Positions 1 to 36,608 of a stretch of DNA of 64,000 nt are shown here, one piece after another. How positions within the stretch are numbered: position 1 is the stretch's first letter; each line of letters starts with the position of its first letter. The notes beneath the pieces were generated by a model, which saw only the letters and a list, made by a program, of their open reading frames with translations, was not told the DNA's origin and did no database searches. The DNA comes from Hydra vulgaris (taxonomy: Eukaryota > Cnidaria > Hydrozoa > Anthoathecata > Hydridae): NCBI RefSeq assembly GCF_038396675.1, contig NC_088929.1:29251501-29315500 (forward strand), read 5' to 3'. The translations under genes were made by a program, and so were the position numbers.

Positions 1-2598
1 TTTTGACCTTGCCGTTCAAAATAAAATACATAAAATTAAAGAATTAAAAGTTTTCATTCTTTATTTTTATGTATTTTTGTTTCCGGTATTCATTATATCT
101 ACAAGTATAATTTCTTACTGACTTCGTTAAATCCCACGCATAACCTAGGTTTATTTCTACAACATGTGGTTTTATTTTCATAGCAAGTGTTACATACAGT
201 TTTTTTAAATAATTGGCCTTAACGTAAGACAAAATTTAAGTCTTTGGTCTTGAAACTATTTGCGGAGGTCTAGGCCTTGAAACTCTTATTCTTTACATTG
301 ACCTTAAAACTCTTGTCCTTGGTCTTGTCCTTGGCCTTTTAACTTTTGGCCTTGGTCTTAACCTTGGCCTTTTGGAGAAGATATATTGTCAGGAAGAGGA
401 AAAAATAAAAAAGGTGTCTATCGACAGTCTTAGTTGGTAATAGCACGGAGAATAAAAAAACAAAAAAAAATCTTCAATATTAGGGACTTAAAATTCTTTA
501 AATAGTAAAATTGGCTCCATACTCTATTTGATTATTCTTTTTGACATCGTCTACTACATTTGTGCCGAAATTTAAGTAACTCTTGAAACAAGACGATTCA
601 ACAATGTCCGGGAATAGTGGACACGAGGCGTGTTATAGACTTCTAAAAAATTGAACATATTATTTAACTAAAATAGGTTTTTTAGACGTCTGAAACACGT
701 CTTTTACCAACTGGTTTCTATTTAGTGTTTTGACATGGAATTTCCCTTAAGCAGATTCTTTCTTTCGCGTTAATTGTCTTAAAAAAATCTGGTAAGCAGC
801 AGCGGTAAGCTCGTATATAATTAGCAAAATTATGGAGGAGAGCGTAAAGTTAATTTTCTGAGAAATGATGACTAATGACCATAATTTTCTATAATTTGAT
901 CTTTTTATCTGCAAGGAAGATTTGCAAATAGTTCTTTTTTTAATTTTTTTTTTCAAAAAAAATGTCTTTTATCTCTTCATATATATTTATCTTGATAATT
1001 GCATTGCATAGAGTCTCTATAATAATAGAAATTAGTAATACTATTACTAATAGAAATATAGAGACTCTATTACTAATAGAGATAATGATTTACAGTGGTA
1101 TGAAAAATATTAGAAACAACAATTTGAAAAGCATAAAACAATGGTTTAGTGTACAATAATTGGTAAATTCTTTATTTTGTTTAAATCAAACATTTTAGTT
1201 TAACAAACCTTTCAACATGTTATAAAGTGTCATTTTTAAATTTTAGGTACATTTTCTAGAAAAACATTTCCAAAAACATAATTTTTTTCATACATTAATT
1301 GAAGCGAAATCAATAAATTTTTGCAAGTTTGTTTATGCTGTGAAACTCTCTGAATATTGACTATTTTTATATTTTGAATGGGACTCATATCTGATGAACT
1401 TCAAGGCCATGGAAGATTTGAAATTTTTATTCAGGCTATCATTAACTAGGCTATATGGCATATGTTCTGGATAACAAATGTAGAAAACAACTTGAATTAG
1501 TAACTCGGTTTTTTAAAGATCTGGTTGCATGTAAGAAAAATTAAGTAAAGGGCAACAACAATATGTAAAATAAAATAATGTGCTTCAGCTTGGTTTGCTC
1601 CAAAGGTTAGTTTGTGTTAGGCCATAACAAATGTTAGTGGTCCTTGTCCTACTAGAGATATTTGGCTTTTTGATTATTCAGCAGTGGTTACCTGCTTGGT
1701 CACAAAAAAAAAAACCTGATTAAATCACCAATTTACACAACCCTTAGAAAGCCTAATAATATTTTGCTCTAATTTGCTTTAAAACTGATCATATTTTTTT
1801 TTTTTTGCACTAAAGCAATCAAAACATTATGACATGATGAATTTTTCAACTGCAGTCTGAGCATATTTGTGTCAATTTCAGCTATGCAAAGTTCTTTGGG
1901 ATAGTATGAAATACTTATTAACTGTTTTATGATTATATATTATCAACTTACTATGTGTAAACTTTTTTTTTTACGACAGTCTTGAAAGATCTGACAAAAC
2001 GTATAAAATTTTAGTAGGGCTGCGGCTCTAAAGCATGACATTGTTAATGACATAATGTTCATAAAGTTGTATTTGTACTATGTATCACAGAATATATCAT
2101 CTGTTCAAAATACAAATAAAACACATTATATCTCTTGTTATGTACATACTTCCCACAATCATTAAAAATTTACTAGTAAATATAAAAAATATATAAATAG
2201 CCGCCAAATTATACTGTATATGTATTTTTAAAAAGTGTTATAATCATGCAAACTTGCCTAAAAATAAAATTTTTAATAAAGTTGTTAAAATCTGAAGTTT
2301 CTTTTTTTTCAAGTAACTAGTAGTATAGCATTGAAATTATTTTTTTCTATTTGTTTTCATTTAAAAAAATTAAACACACTTTAAAAGTTTATTAAATAAA
2401 CATGCTTTAAACTGAAAAATCAGTCAAATTTGTAGATGATTCTAATATTAGATCCTCTACTGTAGATCCTAATTGATTTATCTGCATTTCGAATTTTATT
2501 AATTTATTTTTTACTCAAATAATAATGTTTATATAGTTACATTTATATTTTTTAATAATTTCTAGGTTTTTTATATTCTCATTTTTTCATATATTGAA
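1..2598. other. AT-rich 5' flank of the RING/B-box gene; no gene seen
   Basis: No convincing coding exon on either strand; the short open frames at 44-232, 747-956 and 962-1159 look like chance frames in AT-rich DNA. It contains a degenerate CCTTG/AAACTCTT-type short repeat at about 239-377 and an inverted repeat with 14-nt arms at 1008-1021 and 1057-1070. The promoter of the downstream gene presumably lies here, but I cannot point to an element. Confidence 0.5.
2564..2565 (+). promoter_or_regulatory. Possible spliced-leader acceptor AG upstream of the ATG
   Basis: A pyrimidine/T-rich stretch ends in TTTCTAG 33 nt before the proposed start codon at 2599. Hydra is known to add spliced leaders in trans at such acceptors. 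It could equally be an ordinary acceptor of a 5'UTR exon, or chance. Confidence 0.3.
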
Positions 2599-26845
<24,247 letters not shown>

Positions 26846-28015
26846 GTACGAGGTAGCTGAAACAATGTTTTCGTTATTTTCTCTTTTATTTTATTAACAT
26901 TTTTATGTTTGCTTGTGCCTTTAAACTTCAGTTTATTTTTTTTGTTTCTTGTCAGTCACTGACCAGAAACCAAAATTATAATTATCAATTAAAAAATGAA
27001 CTGAAGTTTTTCAATCAAATATTTATAAACTTTTATTTTATAGTATAATACAATTTTATTTTTATACTGTAATATTTTTGTAATCGATAAAAATTGGAGA
27101 CTTTCTCATTATATTGTCTATTTCTGTTAAGTAAAGTTACTAGGGTGATGACTTTTTAACTTTTATTCTTAAAAATCATTTTCTGTAACAGGAATGAATG
27201 AACATTTGCCTATTATTGACTAAAATGACCTATATTCCAATAAAATATTGAAAAAGGTCACGCACAAACCAAATTGAAATGTAATGTAGACCATTTTAGC
27301 GTAATATATATTTGCTTCAATAATATTTATATATAATATAAGTCATTAAACCCACTTGTAAAATAATTTATATACTACATATTATTATGGAGACAGGCTC
27401 GTACCCTGGGGGAGTCGTTGGGTGCAATCGACCCCCCTTTTTGTACCAAGTGGTCTTTGTTTCACGCAAATTTGGTTATAAAAAACTAACAAAATATTTA
27501 ATTTTTACTCTAAATCTTCGTTTTAAAAAACGAAACTCCCTAAAAAACTTTGCGGTACTGCCCCGAGAGAATTGTTTGGAATTTTCTAGAATATTGTATA
27601 ACATGCTTTCGAGAAGCTCCTGCAGAGTTGTAAAATTTTCTTTAGTTATTTTGCAATGTGGTTTAAACTGATATATAAATGAGGTGCTCAAAGCAAATAG
27701 TTAAGTTTAAATTAGCTTAATTTTGTGTCAACACTATTGTTGTCTAATTCAAAGAGATCTTGTATTATTTGGTGAGCTAAATTGATATTTGTGCTTTATA
27801 CACTAACATATAACTGTGCATATAATATTTAATTAGTGTCTTACTTTTTTTATTTTCTATAATTTTAAATTGCTTGTTTTTAAATAAAATATATGAAAAC
27901 TCAGTAACAGTTTCTTTAATTTGTTACGTGTATAATATTTACATTTAGGCCTTTTCTGTTTAAGTTGGTGAGTAGAATGTAACATGTCGTTTAAAAAGAG
28001 CTCTTTTAACACTAA
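26846..28015. other. AT-rich sequence downstream of the UBA exon
   Basis: Presumed 3'UTR and intergenic DNA. A GC-richer stretch at 27390-27470 (GGGGGAGTCGTTGGGTGCAA) and the open frame to 27671 do not resemble any protein I know and probably belong to a repeat. Confidence 0.4.
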
Positions 28016-29446
28016 GAAGTAAGAAACTTGAATAAAGAACTTAATCTAGTTTCAAGAGCCATCATAAAGAGGCAAAGTGGCAATTTACGAAGCACCCTTG
28101 AGTGAAAGATGTCGCATGCGCCAAATTTTTGTCGAGCTTTAACCCCTATAGAGCATTGAACTTTCCTCGTGCATATGATCAAGTTATTTGTGCAAAATTA
28201 TCAAAACTTTTGAAAGACTACGAGCGCTGCAGAAAGAAACAAAACTTTAGTGCAGTGAATGAACAGCTTTGCAAAGAGAACGAGAACCTGTATAAACTGC
28301 AAATTAAGTTCAAAGGCAAGGTTGGTTATTTCACTAGCAAACCTGCTAGTGCCGAACCATCCACCCACCCAAGCAAAAGATGGTAATCAAAGCGACATTG
28401 TTCACAGTTACCAGCTCAGCTCCTCTTGATTAGTTTGAAAGTAGCATGGACTCCAACTCATACGAATACACTTCTTAAGATGATGAAATTGCAACATCAA
28501 CGAGCAAAAGGAAGCATAAACCAATACGCATCGTAAGACACCTTGTTAAAATCTACATGCGCCAAATTTTTCTCGAGCTTTAACCCCTATAGAGCATTGA
28601 ACTTTCCTCGTGCATATGATCAAGTTATTAGTGCAAAATTATCAAAACTTTTGAAAGACTACGCGTTCATAAGGAATTCAACCTGTAGGCTGAATTCCTT
28701 ATGAACGCATTATGAAGTCCTTTTGACAATACAACAACTGCAAATAATGACAAGAAGACAGGCGTCATTGTTTGGCAGCACCAAATGTTTGAGGAGAAAG
28801 GTTAACACAAACCCAAGTTCATGAGTTTCCAACACCATGTGTTGGATTGTATTCTTCGGTTTGTCAAGTATGATGAGCTTAATGGATTGACTAAATCATC
28901 AAACATTAAATACTTCTTTGTGAAGGATTTGATGTGCAATTATGATAAATTGAAATCAGCCTTCAGCAACGGTAAAAATGAGAATAACAGGCGGCTGTTA
29001 TTCTCAGTTGATAGATGATATAAAGTCTTTCTTTACCACCTCACTTGTGTCATCCGTCACCACACTGAGATGAATGAGATTCGCAAATGAGTAATCTCAA
29101 ACATCAGCAATGCACGCTGGAACTCGCGAACCATTCTAGCCCTTCTTGCGTTTGTTCTGATGCCTGAAACCCGTAACAAGCTGCGTAAAAATCCTAGTCG
29201 TGGGTCTATCACTGATTTTGCAGTCAATTGTTCCACGCTGAAGATTTCAATGAACTATCTACAGTGCTGAATGACTATTCAAAAGGTCTCAGATGCTTGC
29301 GAAACCAATGTCGATCTCCAATCGACAACGCCCTAAGCAACCAGTGCAGTGAGCTTGCGATCGAAGTTTTCCAAGGCCTGTATCGCAATAAGGACAACCT
29401 CCCACTAAGATTCATCCTGTTTAATAACATTATCGTAAATAATTGA
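28016..29446 (+). pseudogene. Decayed coding remains of an unnamed repeat family
   Basis: Several + strand blocks with non-AT-like composition occur: NPYRALNFPRAYDQV and KLSKLLKDYERCRKK (28140-28230), FQHHVLDCILRFVKYDEL (28824-28880), IKYFFVKDLM (28905-28935), NARWNSR-like at about 29105, and DFNELSTVLNDYSKGLRCL (29240-29300). Stops and shifts separate them. The pattern HHVLD-x2-LR...NISNARWNSRA...L-FIL matches, as I remember it, a multicopy unnamed protein of arthropods and Hydra. A 107-bp piece (28116-28222) is repeated at 28558-28664. Confidence 0.5.
28663..28708. repeat. Perfect 18-nt palindrome, 10-nt loop
   Basis: GCGTTCATAAGGAATTCA and its exact complement. It sits immediately after the 107-bp duplicated piece of the repeat family remnant. 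Confidence 0.9.
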
Positions 29447-29737
29447 CTTCCTTGTGTGTTTGTTGACCCTATAAATTGTTACATATATATGACTTTAAAG
29501 CTTGTGTTTAAATTTGTAACTGCTTAAAGGGACCTCAAAAATTAGGCAATAAATATAATAAATAAGTTTTAAGTCATTTTGTGCGTGACATTATTTTATC
29601 AAATAACCTTGAAAGTAAGATTTTATCTAATCATTATTAAAAAGCTCATCAAATAATGATACAAACTAAATAAGTCATCACCCTACGTACACTGAGTGAG
29701 CCGTAAAATTTATTTTGTTGAATTTTGTTGAAAATTT

Positions 29738-29880
29738 ATTCACAGTTGAAATACCATTTGCGTATTTCAACTGTGAATATCTTAAAAATTTTCAAGAATT
29801 ATAATTAAGAATTATTATTATCAAACTTGCTATTTCTTCTTACCTAATTGGTAAGAAGAAATAGCAAGTTTGATAATAAT
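29738..29880. repeat. Two neighbouring short-loop palindromes
   Basis: 29738-29778 has arms ATTCACAGTTGAAATA. 29812-29880 has arms of about 31 nt (ATTATTATCAAACTTGCTAT...) with a 5-7-nt loop. Confidence 0.9.
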
Positions 29881-29913
29881 AATTGAAATAATAAACAAAA
29901 ACTCTTTGTCTAT

Positions 29914-29916
<3 letters not shown>

Positions 29917-29980
<64 letters not shown>
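29917..29980. repeat. (TA)n microsatellite
   Basis: About 64 bp of pure TA. Confidence 0.95.
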
Positions 29981-29982
<2 letters not shown>

Positions 29983-31379
29983 AGAATAGTTTAATTAATA
30001 CAGGTTCAATAATATAATACTGTGATTAAAAAAAGTTAAAAACTTGAATTAAAGAGTTTATGTTTATTATTTCTAATTATTTTTGTCAATCTTATTATCA
30101 AAATTATAGTAAGCAAACAAAAAACGTTAAAAAAGTAGACGGATTTCAATGTTTGGCCGAATTCTTTTAAACTCAAACTTTATTTTTATTTTTATAATGT
30201 GGCAGGCATTTATTATACATTTATAAACGAAAAAATTATTTTGTCTTTAATTACTTTTAAAATGTTCATATTGGAAAGCAAATATCAGAAAAGTTTTCTG
30301 AATACTTTAGTTTAACAGTAAAATTTAAATAATCAAATTAAAGTTCGTTATTCAGCCTTCAATTATTTAAAGAAGATTTTAACTATTTAATATTTTCAAT
30401 TTAGTTAATTTTTAATTAATTTAAAATAAATAAACGTGTAAAAATTAAAATTAAACAAATTAGTAAAAAATCAATTTATATAATCTTAGTACAAACATCT
30501 GCGTGATTAAAGAAGAATTTTCTTAATTCCCTAAAAGATTTTTAAAAGTTCTTCTATAAAAATTTATAACGATAGTTATTAACTACCCCTATTAATTACA
30601 CCCTCCCCCCCCCCCCACCCTTCCTTTGATTGTCCAGCTTGCTAAAATTTACGTGATAATTTAATAAACCGAAAAATAATAACAATAAAAACAATAAAAT
30701 CAAAAGATGTTGTTAAGAGTTTATTGCAGGAAAGCTGCTACAGGAAAAGTCTAACAGTCTTATTTGGCATAACCAGCTCCTCATGATCAGTTTTTCTGTT
30801 TTTCTTTTGCTTTTTGAATAATTATAAGCCCATAATTTACGGGTCTATCAATTCTTAAAGGATCTTAACTATTAAATTGTGACCACAGGTGTTTGAATTA
30901 AAATGTGATCACAATTTCACGTTTATCTGGGCTTTAATCTATTTTTTATTGAAACGTCAAGCTGTTGTTTTTTCATTAAACGTGTTTTTATTTTTTTTAG
31001 TTTTTAAATTTTCATTTGAGATATAACTTAAAAAACCAGACAAGTGCATTGTTTTTACAATACAAAAATAGGGTCAATTTTTTCTATCTGCCTAACTAAC
31101 CTATTAAATGGAAAGAATTCAAATTTGTTCATAAAAACGCAATTCAAAACTAAAACGGAGCGTTATTATCAACACGATCTAAAAAGTTTTCTTTAAAATG
31201 AAACTTAAACAGCAAACGTATTTGAATTAGTTTTAACAAGCAACAACACAAGAATTCTTTCAAAAAATGAATGAGGAGGTTTTTTTTTATTCTCTACCCA
31301 AATAAAAAAATGAAGTCAATCGTAAAATAAAAAGTGTTACAAATAATTTTTTTTTCTGATTTTTGTTTATTTGTTATAC
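29981..31379. other. AT-rich intergenic DNA
   Basis: No coding signal. A polyC run lies at 30603-30616. The segment at 30590-30660 (GCTAAAATTTACGTGATAAT) resembles part of the 43.8/47.5-kb inverted-repeat arms, so it is a scrap of the same repeat family. Confidence 0.4.
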
Positions 31380-31730
31380 TTATTCACAGCATATTGAATA
31401 ATTTATGTTTGTATCAATACTGTTTACCATTTGTAAATACCCATCACAAAAACTAATCCCTAAAATAGTTTTAAAAAATGAAATGAATTTATTGCATTCA
31501 TCTACAGAGGCTAATCTAGCCGTACTGCAAGGTGGAGTGATACACGTGTTGGAACCGGAGTTTGATGCAAAGTTGACATTCGGGGTAGAAAAGCAGTTTT
31601 CTTGTGCCATAGTAAAGTAGTTTCTATAGCACGATTGTATGGAACTGTTGCCATCATTATTTAATGTAACTAGCTCTGTATTCGATAAAACGATCAACAA
31701 AGATATTCCAGCAAAACTCCATAGGTGCAT
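31380..31730 (-). CDS. Small secreted cysteine-rich protein, unknown family (116 aa)
   Basis: Single open frame from ATG (31730) to the stop at 31380. The first ~20 residues ([19 protein letters not shown]) have the shape of a signal peptide: short start, hydrophobic core. The mature part carries eight cysteines (SC, NC, TC, PPC, EC, FC, ICC) and one NSS glycosylation site, suggesting a disulfide-rich extracellular protein. I do not recognise the family. Composition is less AT-driven than the surroundings, which argues for a real ORF or exon. Its upstream side is a 480-bp microsatellite, so a promoter must be within or beyond it. Could also be one exon of a larger gene. Confidence 0.45.
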   Translation of the reverse strand: MHLWSFAGISLLIVLSNTELVTLNNDGNSSIQSCYRNYFTMAQENCFSTPNVNFASNSGSNTCITPPCSTARLASVDECNKFISFFKTILGISFCDGYLQMVNSIDTNINYSICCE

Positions 31731-31757
31731 CTAATATAAAAAGCTATTACATCGTCA

Positions 31758-32074
31758 TTACATACATACATGCATACATACATACATACATACATACATA
31801 CATACATACATACATACATACATACATACATACATACATACATACATACATACATACATACATACATACATACATACATACATACATACATACATACATA
31901 CATACATACATACATCCATCCATACATACATCCATACATACATACATACATACATACATACATACATACATACATACATACATACATACATACATACATA
32001 CATACATACATACATACATACATACATACATACATACATACATACATACATACATACATACATACATACATACA

Positions 32075-32103
<29 letters not shown>
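31758..32103. repeat. (CATA)n microsatellite, about 85 copies
   Basis: Nearly pure tetranucleotide with three CATC variants around 31915-31935. The long Tyr/His/Ile and Cys/Met/Tyr open frames on both strands here are translations of the repeat. Confidence 0.97.
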
Positions 32104-32110
<7 letters not shown>

Positions 32111-32125
32111 TATATATACATACAT

Positions 32126-32212
<87 letters not shown>

Positions 32213-32240
32213 TATATGTATATATATACATATATATATA
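32104..32240. repeat. (TA)n tract adjoining the CATA array
   Basis: Mostly TA with a few CA/GA interruptions, continuous with the tetranucleotide array. Confidence 0.95.
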
Positions 32241-32777
32241 CGTCTTGAGGACGTCCTATGGACTTGTGACGTCCGTAATAAAAACGAATATATTTACTAT
32301 TTTATACTCAATAAAATACTATCCTTTAATAGCACTTCTTAATATGCTTTATGAAGAATAAAACACAAGTAAATTACGTATGCAAACATTCTTACAATAT
32401 TAAATATCTAGCCTCATATTACATTTTTATATTGATATTATGCTGTTAAATATTTGATGCGCGATTTAATGATCAAAGGTTATCCATATCCTAAAATTTA
32501 TACTACCCTGTGGGTACGGGACGTTTTTTGAACGTTTTAGACGTCTTTGAAACGTTCAAAAAACATCTTTTTTAGGTATTGTCCCCGCTGGGTAGAATAT
32601 GAACTAAAATTAGAACTAAAAACTCTAGTTTTGAGCAAATAATATATGAAAAAATTGTTTATTTACCCAAAACATTTTTTTTTCAAATGTAAGAGTAGTG
32701 GGAGTCGCACCCGGAGCCGAGCCGTAAAAAAACCTTCGGCTCCACAAGCCTTATATATATGTATATATAATCAGGCT
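32241..32777. other. Short repeats, no gene
   Basis: 32500-32600 holds a hairpin-like element with inverted GACGTTTTTTGAACGTTTTA-type arms and ends GGTACGGGAC / GTCCCCGCTGGGT. 32695-32750 carries CCGGAGCCGAGCC, a motif also seen in the LINE tails at 48.95 and 60.38 kb. Confidence 0.4.

Positions 32778-32844
<67 letters not shown>
32778..32844. repeat. (TA)n microsatellite
   Basis: About 65 bp of TA. Confidence 0.95.
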
Positions 32845-32847
<3 letters not shown>

Positions 32848-33199
32848 AAAATAAAAGAGAAAAAGCTTTTATTATGGAACTTTAAGTCTCATGCCTAACG
32901 GCAATCACCAGCCATATATTACAAAATTAAAAATTAAACGTTAAAATTACAATTAGTATTACGGTAGCGTGAGTTCTAATGACTCCATGGAAACAAAATT
33001 TCAAAAGTATAACGTATCGTAAACGTGAGTAAACCAACCAGAATCAATCAGATAAAAGCTATTTTTAAATTTGACTAGTTGGTGATGCATGTTTAATTTT
33101 AAAAAATTCATAAATTTATAAGCTATTTGTACAAGAAAATCATTATTATTTAGCAGTGCAAGAAAATCATTATTATTTAGCAATGGAACTGCTTAGATT

Positions 33200-34130
33200 A
33201 ACAAAAGGGAGGATTATTCGATGTCACTATGGGGGCCTTTGATGTCGTGGAGATTTGCGAATTAGTTGGGATTTTTATTTTGCATTCTCAATTTAACGCT
33301 AAACCTTAATGATGGTTCTTTTCAGCCATACCGCAAAACAGATAATATACTGAATTATATACATATTAGTTCTAATCATCCACCGAGTGTAATAAAAAGT
33401 ATTCCTAAGACTATTGAATTAATATTATCAGCAGCATCGTCAAGTGAATGGATTTTTAAGAAAGTATTCCTTCTTATCAAGAAGCCTTGAAAAAATCAGG
33501 GTTTATTTGCAAACTTGCATACCATCAAAGTATAAAATCAACAAACGGCAATCATAAACGCAAAATAGTTTGGTATAACTCCTCCTTTTTGTTGTAAAAA
33601 AAATAGATAAATTTTTTTGAACCTAATTGACCTCACTTTCCAGTTAACCACAGACTTCGTAAAATATTTCATAGAAACACAACCAAAATAAGTTAATCCT
33701 GCATGACAAACATAAAATCCATTATCAACTCTCACAATAAAAGCATTTTACACAAGGAGGCAAAAATTAATGAAATGCAACTGCATTATCAAATCCAACA
33801 ATTGCCTTTCCAACAACATTGTTTATCAGGCCACCATTTATTCAAACAGTCCGGAATAAAAAATAAAAAGTATATTTTGGACTCAGTGAAACATCTTTTA
33901 AAGTTTGGTATGCAAACCACTTGAAATTCTTTAATGCAATTAGATATAAGAATGATACAGAGTTATCTAAAGAAGTATGGAAATTAAAAGAAAAAACTTT
34001 ACACCTTTTGTCAGATGGAAGATTGTTAAACAATGCAAACCATACAACAATTGTGTTTAGTCACAAATTAATTTTGAATCATTTCTTTCGTACAAGAAGT
34101 GACAAAATTGTGTAGATTTCATTTGGCCAT
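33200..34130 (+). pseudogene. Penelope-like retroelement remnant (RT end to GIY-YIG linker)
   Basis: Frames shift, but motifs follow the order of cnidarian Penelope-like ORFs: LFDVTMGAFDVVEICELVG (33213-33270), DGSFQPYRKTDN (33311-33346), SNHPPSVIKSIPKTIELILS (33370-33430), NPLSTL...IKAF (33715-33750), DIVYQATI-like (about 33830), and YKNDTELSKEVWKLKEK (33940-33990). The last two normally bracket the GIY-YIG endonuclease, most of which is lost. The RT core upstream is absent, and stops are numerous. Confidence 0.7.
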
Positions 34131-36097
34131 TGGTTCATAAATTCATAAAACCAGCCTTTTCTAGGCCTGTCCTTTTTGAATAAGTCTAATTGATTTGTAC
34201 AAAGAAGATAGCAGCATACAAAGTCCATGATATCATTTTGCGTTAACCATTACTACATTCACCAGGGAACTTAAATGCATTCACCATCATTGACTCTGTT
34301 TTCTAAGAGATTACGGTTGTTCAGCCTGATCAATTAAAACTTGCATCGTTGTTGTTCTTGCTATCTATTAAGTTGAGAATGAAATGTTTTATTTGAATGC
34401 AGCTTTTCTGATCAAAGTATTGTTTTCTTCTATATTTACTAATGCAGCTTCTATACTTTTCTATTGTAAAACTTTTTAATAATTGACGTCTTGAAAGTTA
34501 ATGATTAATAAAAAATTTTAATTCACTTTTGTAGAGTAATTTAACATACAAAATACCCCGTAACTAGCATCCATTAATTCAACAAAAAAGTCCATTTATT
34601 TAATTTCCTAATTTACTTAATTTAGATATTCATATCGGTACCTAGTAAAAGATTTTAAGATATTATTAATTTGAATAATCGGTTTTATCAGAAATGATTA
34701 AACTTTTTTTTTCACTTTTTCATCTAAATTCTAACTATATAAAAAAAATAATTATATAATCGGTATTATAATTAAGTTTTAATTGACAATGTCCACCAAA
34801 AGTTTGAACAATTATCAGGAAAGGATATGCTTGTTTCGTATCTTTTTCAGTTAATCCCTTTGAAAGTTGGGTGTATTAGTTATGTTGCCTATTCTCTAAA
34901 TAATCCAAGAAAAATGTCATGGTGTTTAATGAACTTTGGAACATGATAGAAAATAGCATGTTCTTTAGGAGTCACAATGACTGGCAAGAAAAGTTTTAAT
35001 TGTTTTCGACGGTTCATTTTTTCTAGAAACCTGTCAATTAAAGTTACTCCAAAACATTTCATGTTTTGGACAAACTTTAGCTTTTTTTAAAGATGACTAC
35101 CGTGAAATAGCTGCAAAACTAAACCTTCATGGTTTAGTTTTGTATGTAGTCTCTTGCCTTCATCAGCTTCAACACTGTTGAAGGTTTATTGATAAGACAA
35201 AATCCAGAACAAGTTTAGGGTCTTATATGTCACATAAAGTCTGAAACTCTCTTAAACTGAGGAACTCAGAGAGTATACTATTTACAGAAAAAAATGACTG
35301 AACATTCGGTTAAATAAAATGCTTTCTAAATTTTCTGAAAAAACAGAGAGGATGGAGAGGACAAACATTTTAGTTCTTCTACTTTAAATATAGAAATTTT
35401 CTTTACTACTTTTAGCTGTTCTGGAAATGATTCATTGATTTATTGAACAATTAAAAACCCTAAAATAGAATATATTTTATGTTATTGTATAAATAAATGA
35501 CTATTTGTAAATAAATAAACAAAAAACTATCGTATTATCAAAATGATAATACAAAAGTTTGTTTAAAGGAATTATAAAAAATCTCAATAAAAAACTATGA
35601 TTCAAAAACAAATTAAAAAACTAGAATGGTAGTATTCAAATAGCATGATATGTTATAAAGAAAAAAATGTAATAACTAAAAAACTGCAAATTTTCAAAAA
35701 TGGGTTATAATGAGTACGACAATATTAATGCGTAATCTCAGAATCGAATAATCTTAATGCTTAATGTTTAAACCTCGATGCTTAATGATTAAACACATTG
35801 AGATTTAAACTGTTACATTTCTAAGGTAACTGTTACATTTCTAAGGTAAAGTTATTCTTAAACAAATGGACAGTTTTTTTGTAAACACTGGCCCTAAATT
35901 TAATTAATTTTGATATAAACTAGGCTAGAGTGAATTAAAATTTAATTAACCTAGGTTAGGTTAATTAAATTTCAAAGCCAGCTGGCTTTGAAATTTAATT
36001 GTACTAAAAACTCATTTGTAATCTAGAACTTAGTAAATCGGATAATCTTATAACTTAAAAAAAACACATAACTAACAAAACAAGTTTTATGTATATG
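34131..36097. other. AT-rich intergenic DNA with small palindromes
   Basis: No assignable gene. The 34780-35460 stretch is less AT-biased and might be an old transposon, but no reading convinces me. Short palindromes: 35107-35143 (GCAAAACTAAACC / GGTTTAGTTTTG) and 35946-36000 (AATTAAATTTCAAAGCCAGC and complement). Two 19-bp copies of TAACTGTTACATTTCTAAGG are at 35809-35849. Confidence 0.4.
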
Positions 36098-36220
36098 TAC
36101 TCAGTAAACAAACCACGTTTTTAAAACCTTTAAACTACGTCTTGAAGACATCTGGACGTGTTTTTCACGACTTTAAGATGTCTAAAAGTGTTGTTGTATC
36201 GTGTGTTTACTGGGTATTAA
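36098..36220. mobile_element. MITE-like element with ACTCAGTAAACA / TGTTTACTGGGT ends
   Basis: About 120 bp. Outer arms ACTCAGTAAACA and TGTTTACTGGGT are inverted, and the inner region holds GTCTTGAAGACATCTGGACG. Partial relatives appear at 25942 and 32500-32600. Confidence 0.5.
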
Positions 36221-36561
36221 ACATAAAAGATAAATTTGTTTTTTTATTTACAAAACAAAACAAAAAAAGGAGAAAATTAAGAACCATATTTAAGAAATTT
36301 ATACGAGACCTACAAATGTAATATATCGTAGACTTCATAATTTAAACATGTATTTAATTACGAGTTTACTGCTTTTCACTTTTTTTGTTTGTTTAGTATT
36401 TGAAAGATTCTTGAAGACAAGACTTTTTTAGTTTGTATTTAAAAGCTTGCCAATTTCATTCTAAAAAAGTATATATTAATTAATAAAATAAAGTAATAAT
36501 AAAAAATTTTCTTATCACTAAATATTATTTCTTCAAATTACATTGTATTTTACAATCTATA

Positions 36562-36608
36562 TATGTGTGTGAGTGTGTGTGTGTGTGTGTGTGTATGGGT
36601 GTGTGTGT
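36562..36608. repeat. (TG)n microsatellite
   Basis: Short, interrupted GT tract. Confidence 0.9.

Noticed and set aside
31694-32342. Long open frames of repeating Cys-Met-Tyr-Val or His-Thr-Tyr-Ile
   Set aside because: They translate the CATA/TA microsatellite on all frames.
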